NCBI GenBank assembly: GCA_026075535.2
Contig: AP026540.1
Coordinates: 3,596,001-3,660,000, forward strand
Direction: 5' to 3'
Source: Tricholoma matsutake
Lineage: Eukaryota > Basidiomycota > Agaricomycetes > Agaricales > Tricholomataceae
Length of the DNA stretch: 64,000 nucleotides
In this document: positions 9,460-20,213 of the stretch, piece by piece
Numbering within the stretch: the stretch's first letter is position 1
Layout: the number at the start of each line of letters is the position of its first letter
Program-made: the position numbers and the translations under genes
Notes under the pieces: model-generated
Seen by the model: only the letters and a program-made list of their open reading frames with translations
Database searches by the model: none
What the model was told of the DNA's origin: nothing

Positions 9460-12400
9460 ATGTCTTCAACTCTTGAAAAACTCGTTCAAACTTTCGATGG
9501 ATCAAACTACATTCTATGGGCCGACTCTATGAAGGCGTGGCTCAGGTCTCAGGGCCTCTGGCAAATAACTAGCGGGGCGGAGCAAAAACCGCCCCCGGCG
9601 CCTCCTTTGACGGCGACGAACGCTACCTTGGTAGCGGATGCTAATGCCAAGCTCCAGACCTGGAGCAACAAAAATGACCAGGCTATTGGTAGCCTAGTGC
9701 TCCGCCTGGCCCCCTCCATTCGGCAGCGTGCCAACACAAAGGACACTGCTGAGGAGGTGTGGGACCTCATCCGCACCGATTATGGTGTGGACGGCCCCTC
9801 CCAAGTCTTTTCGGACTTTAGGTCCGCAATAGCAATCAAAATCCCGGCTGCGAACCCCGCACCGGAGATTGCGAGAATGGCTGACAAATTTGAGCGCCTC
9901 ACGGCTGCTAATGTCGCCATCCCCGAGCTAGTACAGGCGATGATTCTACTTGCTGCGATGCCGCGCGAGTACGACTCATTGTCTGCAACGGTCCTTAACA
10001 CGACCGCCACTAGCGCCTTGACATTTAAACATGTCAAGGACTCCATTGTTGCTGAAGCCTCAAGGCGCACAGCAGTTGGAAAGCCCGCTGGCCAGCCTCA
10101 GGCCAACAAACTTTCCGCTGTTAAGCGCAAGGGGGGAAACCCCAAATGGCAGCCCAAAGAAGGGCAAAACAGCAATGGAGACTCGTCCCGAAAACGTGGA
10201 CGACGTGGGGACAGAAAGACTAAGGAGGAGAAGCCAAAAGAGAAACATACCCACCTCGCCTCCAACGCCTTTACCACCATAAATGGTAATGGCACCATCA
10301 TACCGCCGATGCCGCTCATACAGCGCATCGAGCGACGCGAACACACTCCCACAAGGGATCCTCGCCGCCGACCGCCTGCACAGGCATACACGGGCGCGGC
10401 CTCCTCTTCTCGCTCGGTTTACACCGAATACCAGCAAGCTCGAGACACCCTCGAGCGCATGCAACTTCCGCGCAGCGCAAAAAACCTGCGACCGCTGGAA
10501 GAGCACCTTACGGTGCGAGAAGGTAAGAGAAGGAGGATAGAGCCAGAAACCGAGGCTACGATCGAGGAGGTAGAAGACGATACCGTCTCCCTAGGATCCG
10601 AACCTCCGGTAACTGACGAGGAAGTGTGGAAAGCCGTCGACGAAATGCTCGTCGATGAACCCCTTGACACAGGGGCGTATGATGATAGGTCAGTCCTTTT
10701 CCCTGCCACAAGCACTAAGATTAAAATTCCTATGAATACAGCGAACTTTTCATGTGAAATTTTACCGCTATTAAATGTATCATGGAATTATGTAGATCTT
10801 AATATATGTGCTATGTGTGCAAAGGGAGATTGTAAGAAAGGTGCCGACTGGATCATGGATTCAGGCGCATCAAAACACTTCACTGGTGAAATGAAAGATT
10901 TCGCTTCTTACGAGCCTTTACCGAGAAAGGACTCTACCTTGGTCCAAACGGCCACTGGTACTACTCATATAGTAGGAAAAGGAGCAGTCTTCATTAGACA
11001 CCAGGTAGTATGTAATGGGAAGTCAGAGACGCGTGAAACGCGGCTATACCCCGTCTACTACATACCCGACATTAATACTCGATTGATGTCAATGGGGGTC
11101 TTTTTACAAGACGGAAGTGATGTGCGTGGTTCCTCCGCATACATTTCATTCATCGAGCATGGAAACCCAATCATGCATTGTGTCCCTCTAAGGAGGAATG
11201 ACACGATCTATTGGGCTCGGACTCATATATTGAGCACCAAAAAGGTTAATGTCGCGACCATTTATGTCGCTGACTACTTGACTTGGCATAGGCGACTTGG
11301 ACACCCATCCAAAGAGGCGCTAGGGAAAATGCCTAAAAGCACCATAAAATTCCCAAGGAATTTAATTATTCCTAAAGACAAAATTATATGTCCAGGGTGT
11401 GCAGAAGGGAAAATGACCTCAAAATCTTTTCCCGAGTCAGACTCACGAGCTGACAAATCCTTTGAATTAATACATTCCGACCTAAAGGAACTCCCGGTAC
11501 AATCGTACCACAAACATAAATACTTCATTGTATTTCTGGACGACAAAACGTCACATATTTGGGTCCAATGCCTTAGAAAGAAATCTGATGCTGCTGCAGC
11601 GATTAGACAATTTCAAGCAATGGCTAAGACCCAATATGGCGCTACAATCAAGCGCTGGCGTGTCGATCCAGGGGGGGAGTTCAAGGATCGTGAGCTACAA
11701 AAACAGCTCAAGGATTTAGGCATCAAAATAGAGATGTCTGCACCCCACGTTCATCAACAGAACGGGCGCGCAGAGCGCGCCATAAGGACAATAATGGAAA
11801 AGTCGCAAACCCTGCGATTCACCGCTTGTCTACCACAATCATGGTGGGAATTTTGCATAGAACATGCAACACATTTATACAACCGAACCCCAATAAGGCG
11901 CCTGAAATGGCTGACACCTTTTGAGGACCTGACAAAGGTCCGCCCAGATCTAAACAATCTGAAGGTCTTCGGTTGCGGTGCTTATGTCTATCTACCAAAG
12001 GAAAAACGTCCAACAACATTGTCTCCTCGATCGGAGCTAATGACGTACCTTGGAGTAGAAGATGGCATTAAAGCATATCGTTTCATGCGACGAAATGGCG
12101 CAATATTCATTGGTGCTACGGCACTATTTGATGAAACGATGTTCCCATGCTGTCCCGGAGCTAAAACTCCTGCCAAGACAGACCTTGGTGATTTTCCACC
12201 AGAACCAGAAGATGACGACCACTCATCTGGAATGGATGGCGATGACCCTATACCGCCACAAAATCCGCCCCTTCCTCCATCATCAGAAGATGATGATGAT
12301 TTACCAAGCGAGCAAAAGGCGCATGACGATGCGACTAACGCTCCTCCTCCGCCGCCTCCAGTTAACACTGAGGACTTTCGTCCAAGACGTGAAGATCAAC

Positions 12401-14322
12401 AGGAATGGCAGCAATTGCCCCGTCGATCAGGCAGGCAGAGGAAAATCCCAAACCGTCCCGGCAATACCTATGGAGAACAGCGACTCCCCTCTGACATAGA
12501 GAGAGACATTGCGCGTGATCGATATTGGAAGAAGTCTGTGGGTCAAGATTCGGATCATAACCGAACACGACCACGACCTCAACAGCAAGAACCGGTTGCT
12601 GGACCGAGTTCGGCACCCCACGAGAGTGTGCCCGATTCCAATAATCAAGAACATGATCACCCAATGGGGGAACCGGACGAAGCAGGTTATATTAAAAAGA
12701 TAACCAAGGAAGGTGGAGATGAGCTTATCCGCTGGCTGTTGTCAAAAGCAGTCACACCATCAAGCGGAAAAAGCCTAGTTCCAAACCAATTTCGCGATAT
12801 TGCGCGCCTACCCCGGCAGCAGCAACTTGAGTGGAAACAAGCTTGTCGTGAAGAGTTAGAGGCTCTTCGCAAGCGACAAGTCTATGACATCGTCGATCTT
12901 CCACATGATCGAAAAACGATCAAAAATAGATGGGTTTTCTCCGTGAAATCGGACGGAAGAAAACGAGCCAGACTCGTGGCCAAAGGCTTTTCACAAGTCG
13001 AAGGCGTTGACTTTGATGAGATTTTCTCACCAGTAGTCCGCTACGAGACCGTACGCCTCATGTTTGCCCTTGCGTCTCTAGAAGGCATGTATATGACCGG
13101 TCTAGATGTAAAAACCGCATTTTTATACGGCAAACTTGATGAGGAGATCTATATGGATCAACCCGAGGGTTTCAAACTCGAGGGTAAAGAGCGCAAAGTA
13201 ATGCGCTTACGCCGAGCATTGTATGGCCTTAAACAGGCTTCACTAGCATGGTGGAGAGAGCTAGAGGCATTTATGCGCACCATTGGGTTTGTGCGCGCCA
13301 GCTCCGATGCCGGCATCTTCATACACAAGGATCCTAAGACAGGCAGCATCGTTATTGCGCTAGTCTATGTTGATGATGGCTTGTTCATGGGCAAGAACAA
13401 GAAACTTGTGGATGAAAAGAAGAATGCTTGCCTGAAGCATTGGGAGTGCCGTAGTACTGAAAAAGTCACGGAATTCTTAGGCATGCGCGTCACCCAGACC
13501 GCTGCAAAAGTCAAACTCGATCAAACAGAATATCTCGCCAAAGTGCTTGAGAGGTTCGAGATGACAAATGCCAAGATTGCCCCCACTCCGCTCCCGACTG
13601 GCTACAAACCGTCGGAGAACACAGCGACGCCAAACGTGGCGCTTAGATCAAAATATCAGTCTGTGATCGGATCTTTATTGTATCTGATGCTCGGAACGCG
13701 ACCTGATATCACTTACGCGGTAATCAAGATGTCGCAATTCTCGGCTAATCCTAGCCAAGAACATCTAGACAAAGCGATGTACATAATGCGCTATCTGGTG
13801 GGAACCCAGAAGTACAGTATGGTCTATGATGGAGAGAAATCCGAGGGGCTACAGGCCTTCACAGATTCTGATTGGGCAGCTGACACAGTCAAGCGCCGAT
13901 CTACAACGGGTTACTTTGCTACTCTGGCGAGTGGCATTGTGTGCTGGCAGTCCCGTTTACAAAAAACTGTAGCACTGTCATCCACAGAAGCCGAATACAT
14001 GGCTCTCTCCGACACTTGTCGGCAGATAGTGTGGATAGAGTCCTTATTCCAGGAACTTGGATATACACTGAAGCGCATACCAATCTGCGCTGATAATCAA
14101 GGATCCATCTTTATTGGATCAAATCCAGTTCAGGAAAGAAGGACCAAACATATAGACATTCGCTACCACTACACCCGCGAATGCATAGAAAATGACAAAG
14201 TCACAGTCGTTTTCATTCCTGGAAGTGATAATCCGGCTGACATGTTCACAAAGAACCTTGGCGCCGTCCTATTCAGGAAATTTAGAGACTCTCTCGGAAT
14301 TACTTTCGAGATTCAAACTTAG
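9460..14322 (+). CDS. copia B Gag-Pol polyprotein
   Basis: 1,620 codons without a stop. ATG 9460 is chosen because the frame upstream offers only TTG. Order: a Gag domain (residues 1-about 225, ending in a K/R-rich tail); a charged linker of about 240 residues; protease D-S-G-A-S-K-H (467); GAG-pre-integrase zinc site W-H-R-R-L-G-H-P (609) with C-P-G-C; integrase core D674, D736, E772 (DD35E spacing); reverse transcriptase with Y-V-D-D at 1303-1306; RNase H with T-D-S-D-W (1468) and S-T-E-A-E-Y. Gag lacks the usual CCHC knuckle; the only cysteine cluster, C-A-M-C-x4-C, is just before the protease. Product: virus-like particle, cDNA synthesis and integration proteins. Confidence 0.97.
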   Translation: MSSTLEKLVQTFDGSNYILWADSMKAWLRSQGLWQITSGAEQKPPPAPPLTATNATLVADANAKLQTWSNKNDQAIGSLVLRLAPSIRQRANTKDTAEEVWDLIRTDYGVDGPSQVFSDFRSAIAIKIPAANPAPEIARMADKFERLTAANVAIPELVQAMILLAAMPREYDSLSATVLNTTATSALTFKHVKDSIVAEASRRTAVGKPAGQPQANKLSAVKRKGGNPKWQPKEGQNSNGDSSRKRGRRGDRKTKEEKPKEKHTHLASNAFTTINGNGTIIPPMPLIQRIERREHTPTRDPRRRPPAQAYTGAASSSRSVYTEYQQARDTLERMQLPRSAKNLRPLEEHLTVREGKRRRIEPETEATIEEVEDDTVSLGSEPPVTDEEVWKAVDEMLVDEPLDTGAYDDRSVLFPATSTKIKIPMNTANFSCEILPLLNVSWNYVDLNICAMCAKGDCKKGADWIMDSGASKHFTGEMKDFASYEPLPRKDSTLVQTATGTTHIVGKGAVFIRHQVVCNGKSETRETRLYPVYYIPDINTRLMSMGVFLQDGSDVRGSSAYISFIEHGNPIMHCVPLRRNDTIYWARTHILSTKKVNVATIYVADYLTWHRRLGHPSKEALGKMPKSTIKFPRNLIIPKDKIICPGCAEGKMTSKSFPESDSRADKSFELIHSDLKELPVQSYHKHKYFIVFLDDKTSHIWVQCLRKKSDAAAAIRQFQAMAKTQYGATIKRWRVDPGGEFKDRELQKQLKDLGIKIEMSAPHVHQQNGRAERAIRTIMEKSQTLRFTACLPQSWWEFCIEHATHLYNRTPIRRLKWLTPFEDLTKVRPDLNNLKVFGCGAYVYLPKEKRPTTLSPRSELMTYLGVEDGIKAYRFMRRNGAIFIGATALFDETMFPCCPGAKTPAKTDLGDFPPEPEDDDHSSGMDGDDPIPPQNPPLPPSSEDDDDLPSEQKAHDDATNAPPPPPPVNTEDFRPRREDQQEWQQLPRRSGRQRKIPNRPGNTYGEQRLPSDIERDIARDRYWKKSVGQDSDHNRTRPRPQQQEPVAGPSSAPHESVPDSNNQEHDHPMGEPDEAGYIKKITKEGGDELIRWLLSKAVTPSSGKSLVPNQFRDIARLPRQQQLEWKQACREELEALRKRQVYDIVDLPHDRKTIKNRWVFSVKSDGRKRARLVAKGFSQVEGVDFDEIFSPVVRYETVRLMFALASLEGMYMTGLDVKTAFLYGKLDEEIYMDQPEGFKLEGKERKVMRLRRALYGLKQASLAWWRELEAFMRTIGFVRASSDAGIFIHKDPKTGSIVIALVYVDDGLFMGKNKKLVDEKKNACLKHWECRSTEKVTEFLGMRVTQTAAKVKLDQTEYLAKVLERFEMTNAKIAPTPLPTGYKPSENTATPNVALRSKYQSVIGSLLYLMLGTRPDITYAVIKMSQFSANPSQEHLDKAMYIMRYLVGTQKYSMVYDGEKSEGLQAFTDSDWAADTVKRRSTTGYFATLASGIVCWQSRLQKTVALSSTEAEYMALSDTCRQIVWIESLFQELGYTLKRIPICADNQGSIFIGSNPVQERRTKHIDIRYHYTRECIENDKVTVVFIPGSDNPADMFTKNLGAVLFRKFRDSLGITFEIQT

Positions 14323-14342
14323 CTGCTTAGAGCGCTGTACAG

Positions 14343-14354
14343 TTTGAGGGGGGG
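14343..14354 (+). other. polypurine tract of copia B
   Basis: tttgaggggggg abuts the 3' LTR, 20 bp after the stop codon of gag-pol. The same tract, inverted, lies beside the 3' LTRs of copies E and F. Confidence 0.85.
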
Positions 14355-14627
14355 TGTTGAAATTAATCCCTGATGCGTGCTGCATACATGAGGCAATACA
14401 TGCAGCATACACATGTTACTGCGCTTACTGCGCATACATGTGGTAAACACATTCCCGAGTCATGTGACACCCTTTATATTTATGTATATAAAGAGAACCT
14501 GTACCGTAGTAGGAATACAGTGTTCTTACCTCTGCTAACCCTAGCTGTAAGTCTAACTAAACCCCAGGTAGGTTGTAAGGAACGTGTTGTCTCTTCCCCT
14601 GTGCAGCGTATATAGTCTGCTCCAACA
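14355..14627 (+). repeat. 3' LTR of copia B
   Basis: 273 bp, no difference seen from 8938-9210. Followed by target-site duplication ACATG (14628-14632). Confidence 0.95.
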
Positions 14628-14632
14628 ACATG

Positions 14633-14961
14633 TCATGTGGTTGTGTATTGACATATTGGATGAATATACTATAACCTTCAGCAGACAGGTAAAGGCTATA
14701 AGCATGGCAGTGCCAAACCTGTGTAATGGATAGTTCTCCTTGGGTCCATGGAAACCAACCAAGTCCTTGAATAAATCTCAGGGAGGGATACTGAGCCATG
14801 ATCAACAAAGCACCACTGCCCCTTCAACAATGCCTCATCTAGATCTGCTACAGTGCCACTGGAACAGCAATGCCCATTTTTGCCAGTTGCCAAAATACAA
14901 TCCAACTCACTCAGCCTAGGGCCTAGGCTGGACATTAAAATTGCACCTCTTTACACCTGCC
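14633..14961. other. unassigned stretch between copia B and copia D
   Basis: Left flank of copia D and right flank of copia B, so it should be the old sequence both elements inserted into, possibly more of the copia A LTR. On the minus strand it has open stretches (for example 14935-14696) without a motif I recognise. No gene can be supported. Confidence 0.4.
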
Positions 14962-15015
14962 CCAAAGCAAAGCACTTCGCATCACAATTCAGCCTCTTGC
15001 CATCTTGAGGGGGAG

Positions 15016-15387
15016 TGTTGGAATACAAGACGATATCGGCCTTCCCATGACGTGTCACCATGTCGACTCACCTTTGCGCCGCTGCCACTTGTTGTCTACA
15101 TCTGTTGACATTCCCGTGACTCATTTAGATACTTCTTGCTACACCCTTTGCCCTTATCTTCTCTATGCACCCCTTCCCAAGTCTTGTTGACATGTTTATG
15201 TACATAGTCATAGTTGGTCTTATACATCGCACCCCATTTTGCTACCTCAGTTGTTTGCCCATGAAACACTGAGGTATAGTACTTACTCTTGTTTTCGTAT
15301 CCTTTTACTCACTCTGTACATAGCGTATTCTTTCAGGTATATTGATATATAGTTGTTTGCCCATGAAACACTGAGTGTATTCTTTCA
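15016..15387 (+). repeat. 3' LTR of copia D, in inverted orientation
   Basis: 372 bp, starts TGTTGG and ends TTTCA. Preceded by its own polypurine tract (15005-15015, ttgagggggag) and by codons resembling K-A-K-H-F-A-S-Q-F-S-L-L of the RNase H end. A segment around tgtttgcccatgaaacactgag occurs twice in the LTR (about 15249 and 15353). Differences from the other LTR are practically all CpG-derived. Confidence 0.9.
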
Positions 15388-15454
15388 GAGTTCTTGAAGG
15401 ATGGAAATATATATGAGGGTGACAATAACTGACATTGCAAATTGATTGCAAAGC

Positions 15455-18400
15455 TCATCCCGATGGGAGAGCCTTGGTAAGCGCGTCAGCAGTCATGTCT
15501 TCAGTAGGACAATAGACGAGTTTGATTGCATTGTCCTCAACTATCCAGTGGATGAAATGGTAGCGAATGTCGATGTGTTTTGTTCAAGCATGGTACTGGT
15601 GATCTTGGGTGAGTGTGATGGCGGATTGGTTGTCGGAAAAGAGTGTGGTCAGGGCGAGTTTGGTGCTGAAAATTTGTTCAAAAAGCAACTGCATCCAAAG
15701 GATTTCTTTGGCTGCATGGGTGATGGCGATGTACTCGCTCTCGGTGGTTGACAACGAGACAATCTCCTGGCATTTGGCGCACCAGGATATGGCACCTCTG
15801 TTGATTATGAGTGCATAGCCGGAGATGGCATGACGATCTTCAGCCATGTTTCCATCAGCATCTGCAAAGCCCTTCAGGTCAGTTTTCTCATGGCCAAAGG
15901 TGAGCCAGAAGTCCTTTGTGCCCTTGAGATAACGAAAAATGTGTTTGACAGCATCCCAATGGACAATTCCGGGTTTTGATGAAAAATGTGAGACTGTTTG
16001 CACAGCAAAGGCTATGTCAGGACGAGTGCCAAGTGCTGCATACATCAACAATCCCACAGCTTCGTGGTAGGGGACATCTCGCATGGCTGCAAATTCCTCT
16101 GCTGTTTGAGGCGATTGGGCTGTTGTGAGATGGATATGAGGCTCCATAGGTGATGATACAGGCTTCAACTCATCAAAATGATAGCGGCAAAGGATGGATT
16201 CAATGTAGGACTTCTGGGTGAGGTGGATGGTGTGTCATTCCCTATCCCTTTTGATTTTGATGCCTAATAGCCAATGTAACTCACCCAGATCAGTTATCTC
16301 AACATGCTTGGAGATTTCCCTTTTGAAGTTCATGACGAGAGCAATTGTCGATGTGGCAATGGTGCAGTCATCAACATGCACCAAGATGATGATCAATGAG
16401 CTCTCATTTCGATGAAAAAACACAGCTTGGTCAACCTCGCACCTCAAAAACTTTAGCTTGGACATGATGTCCACGAGCTTTTGATACCAACGACAGCTGG
16501 ACTGTTTGAGGCTGTAGAGGGTCTTTCGAAGATGGCACACCTTGCCCTTTGAGTTTGGTGCATGGCAACCAGGTGGCTGGGCCATGTAGATGACCTCATG
16601 ATCTGTGAGTTCTCCATTGAGGTATGCACTTTTGATGTCAATCTGATGGAGCTCAAGGTCCTCAGCAGCAGCAACAGCAAGAACAGCTCGTATCAATGCG
16701 AGCTGGGCAATGGGGGTGAAGGTGTCGAAGTAGTCGACACCGGGAACCTGTGAGAAGCCTTGAGCGACGAGTCATGCTTTGTGGCGTGCAATATGACCCA
16801 CTGCATCTTTCTTTGCATGGAACACCCACTTAGAGCCTACAACATTGGCGCTGGCTGGAGGATCAATGAGTTCCCATGTTCTGGTTTTCTCAAGCATAGT
16901 GAGTTCCTTGTGAATGCCTTCCTCCCATTGCAGCCAGTCAGGCCATTTTTTTGCCTCTGCTAGATTTCGGGGATCTAAAGCCTCAACTTCGCTAACCTCC
17001 GCTACCAACAAATATTCCTCTAGCTCATCATCATCATCCTCGACCTCCACAAGATTTGGCATCTCTTCTTCATCAACAGTAGGTGGCTGTACACCAGTGG
17101 TGAGGAGTGGGTCAGATGGTCATGCAGATGTGACACTGTGTCCCTTGAGGAGTGCGCGGACTCTTACACTTGGTTTTCGAATGCATTGGGCAGGTTCTGG
17201 TTGAGTGTCAGTTGGCATTTCAAGCTCTGCATCATGGGATTTGGGAGGTGTTTCAATGGGTGGCATTGTTGTTGCTGCAGTGTTGTCATTGCGCACAATT
17301 TCGTCAACCTTCATCTCGTCAAACCCTGCATTCTCCCCCTTGAGAGGAGAGGTTGGTGAGCAATTAGGATTAAAGTAAATGTTCCGCTCGATTCCAACAG
17401 TTTGTTTGTCGGGCCAATAAATTCGGTACCCATTGCTGTTCTCATCCACTCCCACCCAATGTCCCTCTTGTACCCAACCACCCAACTTGTCACCAGCTTC
17501 CTCAACACGAACCCACACCTTCTCTCCCCACTCACGAATGTTCCTCAAGTCAGGCTTTTTGCCAAAGAGAGCCTTGTAGGGTGTCATACCCTCAACAGCT
17601 TTTGTCGATGTCCTGTTCATCAACCAAATGACATGGTGGGCTACTTCTCCCCACAGGTTCCTAGGGAGACCACTCAGGTGGAGTAAAGCTCAGACATGCT
17701 CGAGAATGGTCCAGTTTCGATGCTCTGCAATGCCATTGTGCTCTGGGGTGTCATGGACCGTGAACCTCTGCTCAGTGCCCCAGGACTTCAAGTACGCGAT
17801 AAATTCTTTGTCTTTATACTCCCCACCTGAATCAGAGTGCAGGACTTTGATGTGCACACTGAGCTGAGTCTCCTACCATGCCTCCACTTTCTTGTAGGCG
17901 ATGGGTTGTTCACTTTTCTTTCGGAGGAGATCGAGCTTTGTAAAGCTCATGTGGTCATCGGAGTATGTAACATAGTACCACCTTCTGCCTTTTGTCTCAA
18001 CTGGTGCCAGTCCCCATAGGTTGCTGTGGATGATTCCACCAACCTCAGTGGCGCGCTCGCCCTGTCATTTCTTTGTGACAGGCTTTCGTGTGGCTTTGGC
18101 ATACACACACAACTCGCAAAAGAATGGGGTGCCATCAGTGCTTGACTCAAGCTTCACGCCAGTCACGAAACCATTTTGGACAAGCCTCTTGGCAATATCA
18201 GGTGAAATGTGGCCCATATGACGGTGGAACAGGTCCAGGGTAAGTGTATCTATAGCTGCATTTGCTGACTCTGCCTCATGTGTTACACGATACAGCCACC
18301 CAACCTTTGGGAACTCTCCGATGTGTGTACCATCTGGTCCCATGATTTTGCACTTTCCACCACCAAATGTGACAGTAAAGCCACAGTCATCGAGTCACCC

Positions 18401-19771
18401 AACAGACACTAAGGTGTAACCAACCTCTGGAGAGTAGAGTACCTCTGTAATCTTCAGGTGCGAGATATCAGCTCCATCTGGGACATTGATTACCATCTTG
18501 CCTTTCCCTATAGCTCTAAAGCTTTGCTTGTTGGCAGCTCGGAACGGTTTGGGGGGGATTTCAACAAAATTTTGCATGGTGCTGCAGTACGGCATGATAT
18601 GACTGGTGCACCCTGAGTCATAGATTTCGGCTTGCATTTCTCTGACAATCTCAACTCCAGTTATGAGGCATTCCTCTAGGCCAGCTGAGTCCATGTCAAT
18701 GTCAGAGCATGAGCCGTGCTCATCACTACTGATCCCAGGTAACTCCTCAGTGTCACTGCCTTCTCCTGAATCCTCAGCCTCTGTGAACCAATCACTATCA
18801 AGTGCAGGACTCTCCCCTGGCTTGCTCATGAGGAACCAGTCTGACTCATCTCCAGAGTCGATGTCTTCCACATCAAAGGTGGCAAAAGCTTCATCGCTTT
18901 CAGATCCTGACTCCTGAGCAGCATTTGCAGACCCACTTTTCTTCTGGGGATTGTCCTTCTTTTTGCTGCCATCCCCTTTTTTATCAGAGTCCTTGATGGG
19001 CTTTTTGCACTGGTGCTTGAAGTGTCCTTCCTCACCACAGTTCCAACAGCACTTCTTCTTGTCCTGTCTAACTGATGACACAGTCATAGCCTCATCTTTG
19101 TCATCCTTGGAGGATCTACCACCTCGATGTGAGCAGTGAGCAACATTCTGCTCTGACTCCTCCAAAATGAGTGCAATTAGCTCATCTGGATCAACAGTCT
19201 TGGTAGTGGCATACAGTCGTGCATTGGCGAGGAGAGTCAACACAAAGTTGGAGAGGTGGACTGGGAGTGAAGAGATGATGGTGGAACGGTAATCCTTCTC
19301 TTCAATGGTCACACCATACATGGCTAACTCTTCCCGCTTTACTCGCAGGCTATCGAGGAACTCCCGGATACTGCCTTTCTCTGGACATCATGACTCCATG
19401 AACCATGTGCAAAGGTCTGCCTGTGCAAAGGCTCCCTTTTGTGTGTACTCCGCTGTGATCAGGTCCCAGCGGTCCTTCAACAGGAACTTTGCATGGATGC
19501 GAATGAGGGTTGAGTCAGGGATCCAGTGTGTGAACAAGGCCTTCGCGGTCTTCTTGTCACGATCCCATTTGGCCATCTCATCAGATTCTGTTTGTGTTGG
19601 GGGGGACACTGCCAGAACCAGTCATGGGGTCGTACCATCAAAGTGGCCCCACAATCCCTTGGCCTCAATCGCCTCCTCAAAATGGATGGAGAACACTGTC
19701 CAGTTCACACCCATTGGCATAAGCTTAGGCATGGAGGAGGGAAGGATATCAGTGGTCAATGTGGCAGACAT
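15455..19771 (-). pseudogene. copia D gag-pol (decayed by stops)
   Basis: Starts at ATG 19769-19771. Readable in one minus-strand frame: gag; CCHC knuckle C-C-W-N-C-G-E-E-G-H-F-K-H-Q-C; an acidic linker; protease Y-D-S-G-C-T-S-H; pre-integrase H-R-H-M-G-H; integrase H-S-D-S-G-G-E-Y and H-N-G-I-A-E; reverse transcriptase with L-V-H-V-D-D-C; RNase H with S-T-T-E-S-E-Y; end D-A-L-T-K-A-L-P. Ten stops interrupt it (for example TGA at 19388, 18395, 18065, 17120, 16772, 16235 and 15584). At 16772 the context A-*-L-V-A-Q-G-F shows a lost arginine. No frameshift was needed, so it was an intact gene that died by base substitution. Confidence 0.9.
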
Positions 19772-19824
19772 GGTGAGTTTGTGGCGTGGTCTCAAAGCAG
19801 ATTCTGATTTAGTTAGCTAGCGCA

Positions 19825-19836
19825 GGGCCCATAACC
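19825..19836 (-). other. primer-binding site of copia D
   Basis: GGTTATGGGCCC on the minus strand, directly after the 5' LTR; the same half-tRNA-Met type site as in copia B although the two families differ in LTR and protein sequence. Confidence 0.75.
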
Positions 19837-20208
19837 TGAAAGAATATGCTCAGTGTTTCGTGGGCAAACAACTATATATCAATATACCTGAAAGAATACG
19901 CTATGTACAGAGTGAGTAAAAGGATATGAAAACAAGAGTAAGTACTATACCTCAGTGTTTTGTGGGCAAACAACTGAGGTAGCAAAATGGGGTGCGATGT
20001 ATAAGACCAACTACGACTATGTATGTAAACATGTCAACAAGACTTGGGAAGGGGTGCATAGAGAAGATAAGGGCAAAGGGTGTAGCAAGAAGTATCTAAA
20101 CGAGTTGCAGGAATGTCAATGGATGTAGATGACAAGTGGCGGCGGCGCAAAGGCAAGTCGACGTGGTGACACGTCGCGGAAAGGCCAATATCGTCTTGTA
20201 TTCCAACA
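19837..20208 (-). repeat. 5' LTR of copia D
   Basis: 372 bp, TGAAAG...CCAACA in plus orientation, the reverse complement of the partner at 15016-15387. Followed by target-site duplication AACTC. Confidence 0.92.
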
Positions 20209-20213
20209 AACTC

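Larger units (their letters stand above)
8938..14627 (+). mobile_element. Ty1/copia element, complete and intact (copia B)
   Basis: A 5,690-bp element with two 273-bp LTRs that read identically by eye, ends TGTTG...CAACA, target-site duplication ACATG (8933-8937 and 14628-14632), a primer-binding site right after the 5' LTR, a polypurine tract right before the 3' LTR and one uninterrupted gag-pol frame. Everything needed for autonomous transposition appears to be present. It sits in the 5' LTR region of the older copia A. Copies E and F in this window belong to the same family and carry stops where B is open. Confidence 0.97.
14962..20208 (-). mobile_element. Ty1/copia element with inverted 3' end (copia D)
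   Basis: Minus-strand gag-pol (15455-19771), primer site (19825-19836) and 5' LTR (19837-20208) are in normal order. The 3' LTR (15016-15387) with its polypurine tract and the last RNase H codons lies in the opposite orientation. The base run after the flipped LTR is GAGTT (15388-15392), the reverse complement of AACTC that follows the 5' LTR (20209-20213). A single insertion followed by an inversion of about 0.5 kb explains this exactly. The body is decayed by ten stops, nine of them TGA where CGA is likely. Left breakpoint placed only to within about 30 bp. Confidence 0.9.

Noticed and set aside
14962..20208. Two separate elements, a plus-strand LTR fragment and a minus-strand copia element
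   Set aside because: The GAGTT beside the flipped LTR is the exact reverse complement of the AACTC duplication, and the missing RNase H end lies in the flipped piece, so one element with an inversion is simpler.
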